Below, piece by piece: positions 48,071-60,344 of a stretch of DNA of 64,000 nucleotides (position 1 is the first letter of the stretch; the number at the start of each line of letters is the position of its first letter). The translations under genes and the position numbers were made by a program. Source of the DNA: Kryptolebias marmoratus (lineage: Eukaryota > Chordata > Actinopteri > Cyprinodontiformes > Rivulidae); NCBI RefSeq assembly GCF_001649575.2, contig NC_051452.1, positions 2,546,000-2,609,999 on the forward strand. The letters are read 5' to 3'. The notes under the pieces were generated by a model, which ran no database searches, was not told the DNA's origin, and saw only the letters and a list, made by a program, of their open reading frames with translations.

Positions 48071-49129
48071 TGGTCATTTATGGTTAAATGACCCAATTTC
48101 GGATTGAGTAATCCTCTGTACTGCTTGTCCCAGTAAGTAATCTACAAATCTCCACAAGCAAATGGCGTAATACATATGAACTATCTCCTTAGGTCAAGAC
48201 TCTGCAATCCTGAAGGACAAGGCACGCTGTTGTGAGGACAGTAATTAATTACATATGATGAAGGATAGACAATAATGACACTGGTGATAGCTAGGTAGGT
48301 CAATGACACAAACGTTACTCAAAGCTCCCCGAGGTGCTAATGACCCTTCATAAGGTTAAATGCCAGGAACTTTCCACCTAATACAGCTCAAGAGCTCTCT
48401 AAGAAGAAAGGTGAAATGTTTGCAGGGAGTTGAATTCCTTTCTATTTAGTTCCAATAAGCCTATATCTCACAAAGAAGCCAACATGGCAGGCAATAAAGA
48501 TAATAAGTGTAGTTTTTTTTTTTTTTAAGATAATTTGATCATTCTTGACTCTGTACTTTACTGTTGTGAAACCATTTTTTTTTTAATGTCTGATAATTGA
48601 GTTTTCTCCTGGTTTGTGTTGTGTGTTGGTTGTGTTAACATGCCGTGACAGATGGCAGAAACTAGAAACTGTTTTCTTCCTGTGTAGCAATTTTAGTTGT
48701 TTATTTTAGAGAAAAAATTTGAAGTTTTCTTTGTACAACATTTACTATTTTCATTTAAATTGTATCACTCAAAAAATCTTCCAGAGCTCTAAATTGTGGA
48801 TTCTCAACAGTCGTGTTTTTCTTGTTGGTGTTTTCTTTTGTTTTGTTTTTTTAAAGCATTTGTTATTTTACAATGTAACCTTGATGATTAAGAGAAGTGC
48901 TAAGATGAAAGCATGTTATTCATCTCCTTTCAGTGGTTTAAATCTCTCCTTACTAAATGTTTGTTTTTGCTCAGAGACTTGGCTCATAAGAAAACCAAAA
49001 GTCACTCAAATTCTTAAAGAAATTTTGATGGTGCCCGCCACTTAGTGTAATATCCAACATCACAATTCTTTTAATATGATGTTTGAAATTATTCTTGAAC
49101 TAAAATGATCTGTGCAATTATAAAATATA
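48071..49129. other. No recognised content
   Basis: AT-rich with T runs (48513-48526). A 108-codon plus-strand frame at 48719-49045 has no recognisable motif. Confidence 0.45.
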
Positions 49130-49225
49130 TTTGAATTAAAAACTAGCATTCCTTGAAGAATTGCTGTTGTGGCCATCTTGAATCAGGTTGACCAAAGTTG
49201 AAGCATTTGGTAACAGTCTGTTTAA
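49130..49225 (-). repeat. TMR dispersed repeat, short copy
   Basis: End palindrome (AGCATTCCTTGAAGAATTGC) joined directly to GTTGTGGCCATCTTGAATCA and GGTTGACCAAAGTTGAAGC, so the middle of the unit is deleted. Confidence 0.6.
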
Positions 49226-49310
49226 TGCTTGAATGGTGTTTCTAGCTGAAAGTACCTTGAAGTAGTAGTAAGTTTGCAACGAGCGCCAAGTTTTAAGCTG
49301 ATATAAATTA

Positions 49311-49470
49311 TGTTGTTGTTCTTTTGGCTGCTCCTTTCTTCAGGGCTTGCCACAGCGAGCAAACTCACACAAATGATTTGGCCATTGCAACCTGGGTTCG
49401 AACCTGCAGCCTCAGGATTACAAGATGGCGGCACTGACTACCAAGCTTCCGCAGCCACTGATATCAATTA
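49311..49470 (-). repeat. tRNA-derived SINE, copy 2
   Basis: Inverse copy of the SINE at 26241. On the reverse strand it has box A TAGTCAGTGC (49431-49440), box B GGTTCGAACC (49395-49404), CCAAATCA, a GCTGTGGCAAGCCCTGAAG segment, GGAGCAGCCAAAAGAAC and an (AAC)n tail seen here as TTGTTGTTC at 49312. Confidence 0.8.
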
Positions 49471-51119
49471 TGTATGGCGTAAAATAGTTTTGCAAGCCGT
49501 GCGCACACAAACAAGCCACAATTTTCAAAAGAATTGACTGTCCATGACTTCACGAAAACACTGCTTTTAAAGAACTGAACTAATGTGTTAAACATTTTTC
49601 GAGATTTTTTGAAAGCAAAAATAAAAAATTAAAAGAAAATCAGTCATGCCAGTTTGACTTTAGTAAAGGTCCACATTCCCTTTGAATCTAACATTTTAAC
49701 TGATGATATTTGTAGCTCAGATAATCTGAAAGGCCAAATTAAAAGTAATAAATCATTGAAAACAATTTCTTAAATGCATGCAGATGTTTGCAGTGAAACA
49801 TTCTTGACCATGCAGTCACCTTACCTCAGGCCTACATTCCCTTCGTATAGCATGCTGGTTTGTCAGCTGTTTTTCTCTGAAGAAAACACAATGTTCATGG
49901 ATGATTCAATTTGGACTCAAGGGCACTGAGATTTAAATTGCACTTGAGGCCACTCATGCCTTCTGATGTAGAGCTTAACAAATGCACAGACTGGCTTTTA
50001 GTTACCTATGAGAGTATACAGCGATGGCATTTGAAAGAGCAACATGAGGGGGAAAAAATCATGGGCTAAGTAATTTTTGTGATTTTTAGCAAGGTCATGA
50101 GTTGAGTCAGCTAAATGAACATTTGTCACAATGACTATTTGTCTTCTGCACTGACAAGGTGAAGCAGTTTTGTGAATCCGTTGTTCTTTGTCACTGCTGT
50201 GATTGTGCCGCACATGACAGCTATCACAGGTCTATCACTGACACGTCATTGGATGTCTCAGCCTTGAAGCTTTCACACAAATGTCACTGCATAGAGTTTG
50301 CACTGTGGAAGTAAAAAACATTCCCTTGAGACAGAAGAACACAAAAAGAAAAACATAAATGGAAGCTTCCAGCAAGAACTATGTGAACAGACACAAAGTA
50401 CATCAAAGTCCAATAGTGTCTTCCATCCTTTCAGGGTAAAAAACAAAAGAAGAAAAAAAAAAAAGCATGCATGGTGGTAATCACCTCAGCAGAAAATGAA
50501 AATGAAATCTCTCCAGGGGGTTCCGAATGAGGATTGCTTTAAAGGAAAATAAAAAAAAATACTTTACAGTAGCTAAATTAAAATATCCTTTCCAGGAGTT
50601 GCACATGCAGCATGAGGTTTAATTACAATTTTTGTAGCCTCTGTTTGGGTATTTTTCAAGTGAAATTGAAATAAAAGGACCACACGCTGCGGTTCTCTTC
50701 AGGAAACCTTGTCATTTCACCTGCCGGCAATTTCTTATGGCAGGAAAAGCCCGTGAATTATTTCCTTCATTGTGTCTCCCACCCGTTTGAAGAGCAGACA
50801 ACATTTGACACTCTGCCTCCCTTTCCATCAAAGAAGATACATTGTGTTGTTCGTAACAGAGTCTCACATTAAATGAGACAGAACAAAAGCAACTCCGGAA
50901 TGTCTAACCAAAACATTCTCTCAAGAGACACAAGTGCAGCAAAGAAAATCAGTAAGTTTTCTTAAGGAATGTGAGATTACCACTGAGTCCTAACCTCAAG
51001 GTCTGAGTCAGAGCTTGAGGTGAGTCAAAATAAGTCAAACTACTCTCATAATAAATTAGAATACCTAAGGTGCTTGGAATAATTTCGAAAAGCTTGCGAC
51101 TCCTACACAGATGAAAACA
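49471..51119. other. No recognised gene
   Basis: Contains an A-rich tract (50442-50464). 50650-50850 looks repeat-free and might be conserved, but no motif supports a call. Confidence 0.4.
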
Positions 51120-51330
51120 GGACAAGGCTGATGGGCGACGATCCTTTGATTATGAGTTTGGACTTGCTGAGCCCCTTCGGACTAACTTGATGTCAAGAGA
51201 CACTGCTCCTGCCTGGCTGCTACGCCAAGCTAATATATGCAAATAATTAATCAGTCCTCTCTCTCTTGATCTCATTCGAACAAGTTGATTTTGACACTGT
51301 GGCAGTTCCCAAACGAGTCTATTATTGCCC
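51120..51330. promoter_or_regulatory. Candidate conserved non-coding element with POU/homeodomain motif
   Basis: Repeat-free block containing ATATGCAAATAATTAAT (51235-51251), a POU octamer overlapping homeodomain ATTA sites, and a CCTTTGAT TCF/SOX-like site near 51142. No coding frame runs through it. Enhancer function is inference. Confidence 0.25.
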
Positions 51331-51869
51331 TTACCTCAGCTTCATTTTCAGTCATGTAGACGTTTTTTGTTTTTTTTTTCTTTAAGTATCTTGGTCCAAA
51401 TGACTCCCTGGCCGAGGATGGTCTTTTTGCTGCGCACACTGAAATGTGGGAAACTAATGCATTAGCATCTCCAGTGATGTAAATTGGAGCACCCTTGAAA
51501 TGTTCAACGACAGCTGGTCTGCAAAGAAAATATCCAGCCTTATCTGTGTTAGTTAGATCGATAACAACCTAAAAGAGCTGTCAAAAGACCCGCTTGTTTT
51601 AGTTGGTGGTCCTCTGTTAGATGTTCGCGCCTGCTTCAGATGTTTTCATAGTTTCATAGCTCTTACGAGTCGCCCACACTAGTAAGTGTCCCTTTACTGC
51701 CTCATGAGCCCAGAAAGTTAGTATCGCCAAATAATTGGGTGTTATTTGTTGGACCGTCACTAACACAAGTTTGACTTCCACATCAGATCATAATTGATTT
51801 TCCACACGACTCAATTAACACTTTATCCTGTTTCCTTTTCCGAGTGGCAAAATACAAAGCAGCACTTGA

Positions 51870-52340
51870 CTTAAATCTTCATAACTTTTTAACACACAGC
51901 CATCACTACAGTAGCCAACAAGATTTTATTGAGGCTCTCAGAAAGTAGGCATTGGATGCACATCGACAACAGATTAGATTTTAGAGTCAACTTGATCCAG
52001 TATGGCCGCCAGAGTCAACTGACCATATTTGGAGAGCTACACATTGAGCAGCATCTTTGCCTGAAACTTTGGCATTAACTCTGAAAGTCATCCCTATGAA
52101 ACTCCAAAAAAGCAAACATTTGATGTACAAATACAATTGAATAACTTTAGGATTCAATCCAATTTAAAATGGCCACCACAGACAATAACATTGTATTGAC
52201 AGCATTCAATATTTTCGAGATTGCACATATTTTCAAGGTTTTTCAAAATAATCTTGGTATGAAAAACACTAGCATTAAAGGAGTCGGGCAAAATTCTTTT
52301 CTTAAAGGAATGCTAGGCCTTCACTTATTTTAATATAAAG
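51870..52340 (+). repeat. TMR dispersed repeat, two partial monomers
   Basis: Forward blocks: GCATTGGATGCACATCGACA, AGTATGGCCGCCAGAGTCAA, AACTTTGGCATTAACTCTGA, then a second AAAATGGCCACCACAGACAA, the block with ATCTTGGTATGAAAAACACT and the end palindrome TTCTTAAAGGAATGCTAGGC. Confidence 0.65.
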
Positions 52341-53746
52341 TTACATCTAAGCATTGATGTAATTGTAAATTATATGAGCTCAGTTGATTAGATGTCATGT
52401 ACTACTTGTTAAACTTCAGCACCAACTCAAGTCATTAGTCAGTAAAATATAAAATATTCCGCTTGGAAATGGAATTGAGAAATTGTAATGGTGGAAAAAG
52501 GAATGAGAAAATTGACACCGCTTATAAATCAGATCCATTCACAATACCGCTTAATGAATTTGCCTTCTGCAGCCACATAAAAACCCACAAAGCGTACACT
52601 AGATCGAGATGGTCATCTGGGAACAAGATGATAATTGATGACAATGAATTGTACGGCTGAGGAAAATCAGTCAGAGTGTGACAGCCGACCAGCTGTGTGG
52701 CTGCTTCCTGTTATAAAAAGAGCAGTTTGTTTCCGCTAGCGGGACTGAATGAGGGAGAAAGACGCAGAGACAGGAGGTGTGAATGGAGACACAGGATGGC
52801 AAATCCACAATTTTGCTTTGTCCCAGCTGGGCTTTACATTCTGCAGCTGGTATAGTTGATCAAAGCTCATTGTGGTTATAGAATGTGTTTTAGGAGGTTA
52901 AAGCAAACAAAGGCATTATGAGCCAATCGACCCATAACTCAATAATGCTGCATGTGGTGTGTTTATCTACAGAAGTGGGCATATGATTGACTTTCTTCAG
53001 TAAAGGACATATTTTCACAGAAATTATCAGTTATTGTATAAAACTGCAAGCCTGTTAAAGCAATTTAACTAATACTTTGGTTTTCTATATCGTTTATTTG
53101 ATTTGGTAACGCACCTGCATCGTGATTTTTGGGTTCTTTTTATTATATGTGAAAACAGATTTGCCTCATACATTTATAAGTGCTTCGTGACCTGTGCTTT
53201 TAGAGTGAATCTTTTTTGTTGTTGTTGTTAATACTGATTAAAAGAGAGACGCTTTGTGAGCCAGGCAAACAAATACTCTAATGACTCACCAGTTGGAGGG
53301 AAGTAAAGTTAGTCTGCATGTGAATTTGGCTTACACAGCGGAGCATCTCATGTACTTTAAAGCTCGGAAGTCCACACGCTCCAGTTTTGAATTGGAAAAA
53401 GCCTGTTAAGATTTGATGACTGAGAATCCACACCAGCACTAGAAATATGAATAATAAGCAGGAAATTCACAAAACAACGGTGGTTGGTAGGTAAATGGTT
53501 CGGATGGATAGTTTAGGTAACGAGATGCCAGACCATGATCCAGATCTAAACTGAAATAAAAACATATTCAAACCTAAATTAGGTATTAAATAATTAATTG
53601 CTGTGTTTAATAGACAGACTTGCATTCTCTGTGCATGTGCATTTCTGTGTTAATGTTTATAAAATGGTATTTACATGAATTTGAGTGAATGGCAATCCAC
53701 CCTGGTTTTGGTCCCAATCGGACTAGCTGTTAACCAATCAGTTTCT
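52341..53746. other. No recognised content
   Basis: AT-rich; a TTG repeat at 53216-53229. Nothing else. Confidence 0.45.
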
Positions 53747-53754
53747 CTATCTAT

Positions 53755-54110
53755 CAGTGGTGGCTGGCCAATAGGGGGTGCTAGGGCGCCGCCCCACCAC
53801 TCTGTATTTTCTCCGGTAAAGTTTTGAAAAATAAGGGAGGAAACAGGTCTTATAAACGCTAAATGTGTCCTACAGACCTCCGTCTTTGTAAGTATTGGTG
53901 TTCAGGAAGCACTTGTGCATTTATATGTACATTATAATGTTGCTTTTGTTGTTTTAATTCATGTAAATACACTGGTGTGATACCTTAGTATATGTTTTGG
54001 TCCAAAACATATAATAAGGTATCACATAATAGACAAAAACCAAAACCTTTGGTATATGTCTATTTTGGATTTATAGCCCCCCCTGGAGAAAACTCCACCA
54101 GCTGCCACTG
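53755..54110 (-). mobile_element. hAT-C element, copy 2 (356 bp, internally deleted)
   Basis: Inverse copy of the element at 20914. Tips CAGTGGTGGCTGG and AGCTGCCACTG, flanked by perfect 8-bp duplications CTATCTAT (53747-53754 and 54111-54118). Compared with copy 1 it lacks about 150 bp (equivalent to roughly 21237-21385) and about 15 bp further in. Both hairpins are kept. Confidence 0.92.
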
Positions 54111-54118
54111 CTATCTAT

Positions 54119-55204
54119 ATCTCCAAATTGTGGTTGTTCAAAAAGCTATCTACAACCGATATATTATTTGGTCATAGCCTTTCTATATAACCTCACATTA
54201 AAAGATCAGAGCTGTCTATGTAAGACTGAGTTGATCAGATATTACAATAATAGTAAAAAGTAAAAAAATAAAGTTAAAAGGGGTTCTTGGGTGCTAAAAA
54301 CCAAGCCTTTTTGGGCTCTTGACCAAGTGTGTGAAGAGCTGGTGTGCTGTCACTCAGACATCATGGTTCAGGTCCTCTGAGGATCACTTTGGATCTCTGA
54401 CAACTAGACACCCTAATAGCACAACGTTTGTTGACACACTGTCCGAACCCACCTTTAGACTGACACCTGTTTCACAAGGAGTTAGTTGTGTGCAAACTCC
54501 ACAGAAAAAGCAAGTTCAGACGTTGCTTTGAGGTAATGGTACTCAACACTGTGCTGAACTCTCCATTAATGCTAAAATATTAATGGAAAATTCAGCATGT
54601 CGTAGAGAAGTACAAAAAAACGTCAAACACAATAATTACTGCTCTGCACAGCGGTGACAGGAAGATGTGCCGCGCTGCAGTGTGTAAGACAGCAGCTGAC
54701 TCTAACAGCCTGCATGAGCCAGAGATCAATTCCTGGCACTTTTTGAACTTAATCTGTCTGTGCCTCCAGCTTACCATTCTGTGTGGAGAAGGAGAAAATA
54801 AATGTTCAAATATTAAGCATGAAAAAAAAAAAAAGTTGAAGTAGATGAACAACAGTTCACTTTTCTACATTTTCACAATATAACAAATGTTGAGGGTGTT
54901 TCCGAACGACGCAGAGTGAATTGATCAAAACAAAATTTACATGGAACTTGTAAAATATTAAAAAGTTATGTTATCGGTGTGCTCTAAACTGAGCCTCTTA
55001 CATCAGTGGGTGCTGACGCCATGTTGTGGTATTGATTATAAAGGCTCCGCTCAAGCAGGAACACCAAGCAGAAAGCAGCATCCAGCAGGGAATTCACACT
55101 GCTGGCTAAAAAAAATCGAAGTGAAAGAGCACATCTGGAGCATGATCAAGGTTGGAATTGACATGCAATGTGTTACTTATGGCATTAACAAAAAGATAAG
55201 ACAA
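54119..55204. other. No recognised gene
   Basis: 54300-54540 and 54990-55130 are less AT-rich, with short frames only. Nothing recognised. Confidence 0.4.
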
Positions 55205-56781
55205 TAACACTCAGACAAGTTGTGGAAATTGACAAAACTGCAAGTATTATGTGACTGTACTGCAGTTAATACATTATCAGATCAAATGGATAATGCAGTT
55301 GGCAGTACAGGCACACTGCTGGTCTCATGTCAGTAGGGTGTGGCACCCCTTTGGGCATGGATAGAAGCAGTAATTCAGCGTTGAATGAAGTCAAAAGCCA
55401 TTATATCCTCTCCTGTGGCAGGTCAATCTACTGCAGTTGAAATTAGCCCCTGAAATGCAGCAGATCAACACTGGGGCAAAGTAGATGCCAAGTTGACCCA
55501 ACACATGTATGACTGGGGCAAGATTAGGGGGCCTGGCTGGTCTTGGGAAGACCTTAACAGGATGCAGGCAGTCTACAGACATGCAAGCCATGTGTGGACG
55601 AGTGTTTTCTTGATAAGACTGTAAAAGGAGGCTCTCTCCGGAGGGATAAGACATGTGGATACAGACTGTCTTTACATTTATCCCAAAACAGTTCCACTAT
55701 ATGGCTTCAAAGATGATCCTCTTTTTAGGCTGCTGGAGGCATGGAGTACACCTCAGTCATGGTGATGTTGAGCGCTACACAAAAAATGTGTTTGGGATAC
55801 CTCCTTGGACATGTTGGACATTGTTAATGTGATCACTCAGACCATCTTTTATCCCTACATCACACTGTCAAGCCATGAAGCCGGCTTTTTCCATCATACA
55901 TCTCTTGTTACAGCACAGTTACTACTCTGCTTGGTGACTTATAGACGTGATACTGGTGGGTTGACTTCAACCCTCCACGGGGTACCTGAAGTCACACACT
56001 ATGGCTCCCCACATCTTGATGCCAGGAAGTAACACTGGTGTCTCTCCACAACATTGGCAGGATTAGTTTTTTTCTTCTTGGCACCGACATACTGTACACA
56101 CACATACAATGGTCATCCATGATAATCCAGAACCTAGATCCCTGAACATGATGCTACTCATAATCAGTCCAGCACCTTAAAACACAGTTGTCTCTGCAGT
56201 GGTTTTATAGGCAGCCTCTGAACTGGACAGTGAACCAGCAGTCAGGCTGATGCCAGTCATGAAGACAGTGTTGTTGTAAAGAGTTTATTATCTGATTCCT
56301 GATGGGGTTTTGTAATGCTAGGCACACAATGCAAAGATCCCGATATGATCTGTCTTGAGCAACCAGAACCTTCATGATGCATGTGGGTGCCCTCTCATAC
56401 CCAATGATTCCATTATCTGGTCACTGTGACGTCTGTACACCCCACTTGCCGAGCAATTGCACAATACAATCATCAGGCTTATTGCAAACCAATAATGTGA
56501 CCTCTATCAAAACTTGTCAAATTCCGGTAATGCTGTTTAATGTGTCTACAAGAGATCCTCTGTGTCTCCTGACCACCACTTACTGTTTTGAGTGACTGTA
56601 AAAAAACTCAGGCAACTGCCTAATAACACTAACCTTTAACTTCTGATGCCACCACCCTCTAGTGCTAGTTCTATGCATGCCAGCTGAATGCAAATCAGAC
56701 ATTTTACATACCTATTAATGGTCTAAATGTGCACCACTTAATGTCCAAATTAGACTAAATCCTTCTTTGTCAGTGAGTGTA
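55205..56781 (-). mobile_element. Decayed Tc1-type DNA transposon, about 1.58 kb
   Basis: The right end reads, on the reverse strand, TACACTCACTGACAAAG; the left end reads TAACACTCAGACAAG, a decayed inverted repeat with TA at both tips. Length and position of the transposase remnant fit a full-length Tc1/mariner element in reverse orientation. It is old: inverted repeats and coding part are heavily mutated. Confidence 0.8.
55300..56540 (-). pseudogene. Tc1-type transposase pseudogene
   Basis: Read on the reverse strand, blocks appear in the family order: FDRGHIIGL and CAIARQVGCTDVTV (paired helix-turn-helix DNA-binding domain), MWGAIVCDFRYP (the conserved VMVWGAI region), ENTRPHMA (the QDNARPH region holding the second catalytic aspartate), and VFPRPARPPNLAPVIHVLGQ (the PARSPDLNPIEHVWD region with the third acidic residue). 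Between them are frameshifts and stops. In ENTRPH the aspartate is a glutamate, and in NLAPV the D and E of DLNPIE are lost, so the catalytic triad is broken. The protein cut and joined transposon ends at TA sites; this copy cannot. Confidence 0.85.
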
Positions 56782-57239
56782 AAACTGTGTCATATAGATA
56801 AGCTTTACATTATGATATTCTTGTCTACAGATAGTGTTTTTAAACTGCTTTGTTTAATTTTGTAAAGTGTATACAATCAGTGAAATACCAAATGTATTTT
56901 TTTAATTTGTTTTATGCTATCTATGCCTAGCAGCACAAAGGTACTGGACCTAAATTTGAATTGAAAATAATTACCTTCCAGTTTTGTTCTTTTTGGTTTT
57001 GCTCCAGTAAACCTTTGTCCTCTCATGAATACTTGACATGCTCTCATAAGCACAATCAAAGGATTGCTTTGGGCCTCATCCAAATATGTATAGTCTTGGA
57101 AGTATGGCACAAAAGGAGATATCCGGAACATCTACTGTGAGATTGTGCTACGAATAAAAATTTAAGGTTGCCCACTGGTGATGAACATATGCTGTCAGCT
57201 GAAGCTCCAAATTCTATTCAAGGTTCTTTTAAACAGTTG
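56782..57239. other. No recognised content
   Basis: AT-rich, short frames only. Confidence 0.4.
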
Positions 57240-57550
57240 AGTACTAATGGCAAATCAATAATCGAGCCGAGGCATGATTAAACATTCCGTATTTGACATT
57301 AGGGTCCGAGCTGCTCGTGGCATTGACGCCGCTTACCCTCAGAGAAACGCCTCGCAGATTTGTGCTGCAGGCAAACGCACACAAACATTTAGAGGAGCGT
57401 ATATCTGCAATCTCCGCGCACGAGAGCAGCAGGGCCAAAAGGTGCAGCAAATCAGGCTGCATATAAACGGCTCCATCTATTTTCAATTAAAAGATGCAAT
57501 CGATTCAGGCCTATTGGTATGCATGGCGAAACAGCAGATGAATTAGGAGT
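57240..57550. promoter_or_regulatory. Candidate conserved non-coding element
   Basis: Repeat-free, CpG-containing block (CGAGCTGCTCGTGGCATTGA, CTCCGCGCACGAGAGC) with homeodomain-like sites (CAATAATCG, CAATTAAAAG, GCAATCGATT). Frames on both strands are open but overlapping and without motifs. Inferred from composition only. Confidence 0.25.
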
Positions 57551-57560
57551 TGTTTTTGCC

Positions 57561-58002
57561 ACCGAGTGAAGAGTAAAAGGGCGTTTGTGCAAATGGAGTA
57601 GGTTTGTACAAACACATCTTAATACAAATTAACTAAATTATATATAAATTTGTCATACTCTGGGTGGGGATACCGGATAAAGGCAGATTAAGTATAGCAA
57701 TGCAGTAAACAAAGATAATCCTGGTGTTCAATAATGCAACTTACCACCTCCTTAGTGGATGTAACGTATCTGTTGCCACTTACGTACAAATGATCCCCCA
57801 GAAGCCCATCACATCCAATGAGTTGGTACATCATTAAAGCCTAAATCAGTGTTTTAGTCTATTTGGCCTTGTAATCAACGAGTATTGTACATTCAACTTG
57901 TTCTCTTGTGAAAACTAAGTAAAAAATGGAAAAAGTGGTTTTAGTTCTGTGCATTCACACCTGCATTGGCATTTGAAGCAGACTTTGGTCAGATATAGTT
58001 GG
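57561..58002. other. No recognised content
   Basis: AT-rich; nothing seen. Confidence 0.4.
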
Positions 58003-58050
58003 AGCACTGATTATCAACCGTTGGCCTGTGGGCCACATATGAACCCCAAG
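58003..58050. mobile_element. Possible hAT terminus
   Basis: CACTGATTATCAACCGTTGG followed by CCTGTGGGCCACA resembles the common hAT tip CAGTGATTCTCAACC...GGCCCGTGGGCCA. No partner end was found. Confidence 0.3.
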
Positions 58051-58089
58051 CTTATCCCATTCAGCCCACTAAGTCTGAAATTTAAAAAA

Positions 58090-58195
58090 ATGCCTTTCCT
58101 AAAGGAATGCATATCACCTGTTCCATGCCAGAGTTTTAAACGAAGAACTAAGATCATCTTTTGTTGAAAAATGACAATTAGAGCTGTTGAAGATA
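58090..58195 (-). repeat. TMR end block
   Basis: CCTTTCCTAAAGGAATGCAT, ATCACCTGTTCCATGCCAGA, GTTTTAAACGAAGAAC, TAAGATCATCTTTTGTTGAA: a clear copy of the repeat's terminal part, without monomers. Confidence 0.7.
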
Positions 58196-58226
58196 TCACT
58201 TTTTTTCTTTTCCTTGCCATTTTTGC

Positions 58227-58258
<32 letters not shown>

Positions 58259-58259
58259 T
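58227..58259. repeat. Microsatellite (AT)n(GT)n
   Basis: Short AT run followed by a GT run. Confidence 0.95.
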
Positions 58260-59109
58260 AAATTTTTTGAGTGAATAACAGAAAAAAATCAAAACTTCTC
58301 ATTAAAAGAAGAAAAATTAGGAACTTTATTTAACACCTTTTTGAAAAACAAAACAGCCAAGCAAATTCCATCTATTCATTACAGCAGATATTAAATAAAA
58401 TGGTTCATAATTACAAGAAACATAACTGATTTAGAAAGAAAAAAAAATTAAAAATTCTGGCACTGGACCAAATGTTGTTTGATTTCTGATGTGCACCTAT
58501 TAGTGCTAAATAATAATCCTAAGAATTTCAGGAATATATGCCAAATTGTCATAAATTAACTTTAATTAGCGGAATGAATAATGTTTCTTTTATCACATTT
58601 TGCAGATTGAAAATACGATCTAATCATTAATGAATTTAACTGCAGAATAAAGACATTTATTGTGTGCACAAGGTATTTTGTTAGCCATATATACTGTATA
58701 TATGCACCATTCAGAAACTAATAATCATTACATAATTGAAGCTATGACTTATTATGTATCTGAAATCGTAAATATTTATTTCTAGTTGACAATTTATTTA
58801 TTTCTTCTATCAATTAAGTTGTGCTCTTATTTTGCTAACTAAAACCTTGTGGGTTGTGTTAGTAAATTGGGATTTAAAGGTTTATTTTTCTGTGACAAGC
58901 CTTTTCACACCTGTACTGTCATTGAAATAGCTTTATTTCTTAACGTATTAGCATTTAGTAGCTGCTTTTAAGAAGTTTAGATGGTGTTTTTAACTTCTAG
59001 TTTGTTTTGGATGAAAGAGTTTACTAAAGTACTGAAGATAAAAAGCAACAAATTGCCTCAAGCCACCTTTTTGATACATTCTTGAGCTTTTAGCTGTGAT
59101 AAATGATGA
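58260..59109. other. No recognised content
   Basis: Strongly AT-rich; nothing seen. Confidence 0.45.
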
Positions 59110-59225
59110 CGAAAGGATCATTCCTTGAAGAAATGCATATCACCCTCTGCTTTGCATGCTGAAGTTTTAAACAAAAAAAATGTCACAACTCAAGATGAGT
59201 TCCAGTTGTCTGCAACTATCCGTTT
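59110..59225 (-). repeat. TMR end block
   Basis: ATTCCTTGAAGAAATGCATA, TCACCCTCTGCTTTGCATGC, TGAAGTTTTAAACAAAAA and CAACTCAAGATGAG match the end block at 58090. Confidence 0.6.
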
Positions 59226-60344
59226 TTTGTTTGTTTGTTTTTAAATTACTGCAACATGAGCATAAGGAAATTGAAAACCTTTGTGAACATTTTTGGAAAC
59301 TTTCTTGTGAATATCATTTGTAATTTGTCACAAACAGTTGCAGCCCAGGGCAATATTGACTTCAGCGATATAGTCAATACAGTCAAAGGTTATGGGGTTA
59401 GTCAGTTACTCATTAAGTCTGAGAAAAAACTACCATTTGCTTCCAAGAGTGTGACATTTTTACCCAAAAGTCTAGACATTTTTGAAGTGATGTTCTGTCA
59501 AATAGTTATCAACAGTTAGTACCTTCTGAGGGGTGACATCTTTCATATTAACACCAATTATAGAGGAAAAAGTGTGGGAGATGAAATGATAGTTTTGCTT
59601 TAATTAAAGAGAATGTATAAATATATATCTTAATTCCCATTTTGTGGCCAGTAAACTGTAATTTAGAGATTTCAACACTATAAAGAAGTTTTTACCTCAG
59701 TTCAACAGAAACGGTAGATTAGAAACTTGTACCACCTTTGCAAAGTTCATCATCATGTCTTCAATAAAAGCTTATCAAATTTATAATACTTTTTTTCATA
59801 TCAGGGATGAGAGATACCTTATGAGATAAAAAAATACAGGATTTGATTATTAACAAAGCAAACCACAACGAAGCTCCTTTTATGTAACAGATAAAAGTGC
59901 TTCATTATAATTGTAGAGTTCAGCTAAATAATAATCTCTTTACGTGCTGGCAGAGAATGTGTGAAATTAGATTCTCATTCAGTAACAGTGTAATGTGGAG
60001 TTCTAATGTTGGAGCACAATGGTGAATAATGATTGGCAGACTTTTGTTGTGGAGGCATTTTGTTGCCGGGGAAAAAAAAAGGTACGTTTTACCCAACAGG
60101 AAGACCGTAAATCAACCAAAGTACCCCAGAGTGTGTGTACCTAATGGCTGATATAATGATGAATTTTTCAAATTAGCATGAAGTATGGTTGCTATGGCCA
60201 AAGGCAATTAGACATTCAGTTCGTCATTTAGCATGTTGTGTGAGCAGGATCTATCTGATGTGCAGCACTGCCGAAAGCAGCATTTCCAGTTCGTAGCTCT
60301 TAAATCGACACAAAGTTTTTACTCCTGTCTGTATGTGCGCACAT
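59226..60344. other. No recognised gene
   Basis: A 94-codon frame at 59235-59519 has no recognisable motif. AT-rich otherwise. Confidence 0.45.

Noticed and set aside
49145..49160. Helitron 3' end (hairpin followed by CTAG on the reverse strand)
   Set aside because: In other copies the similarity seems to continue past the CTAG into GGCCTTCA, and several copies lack CTRR, so a Helitron terminus is not supported.
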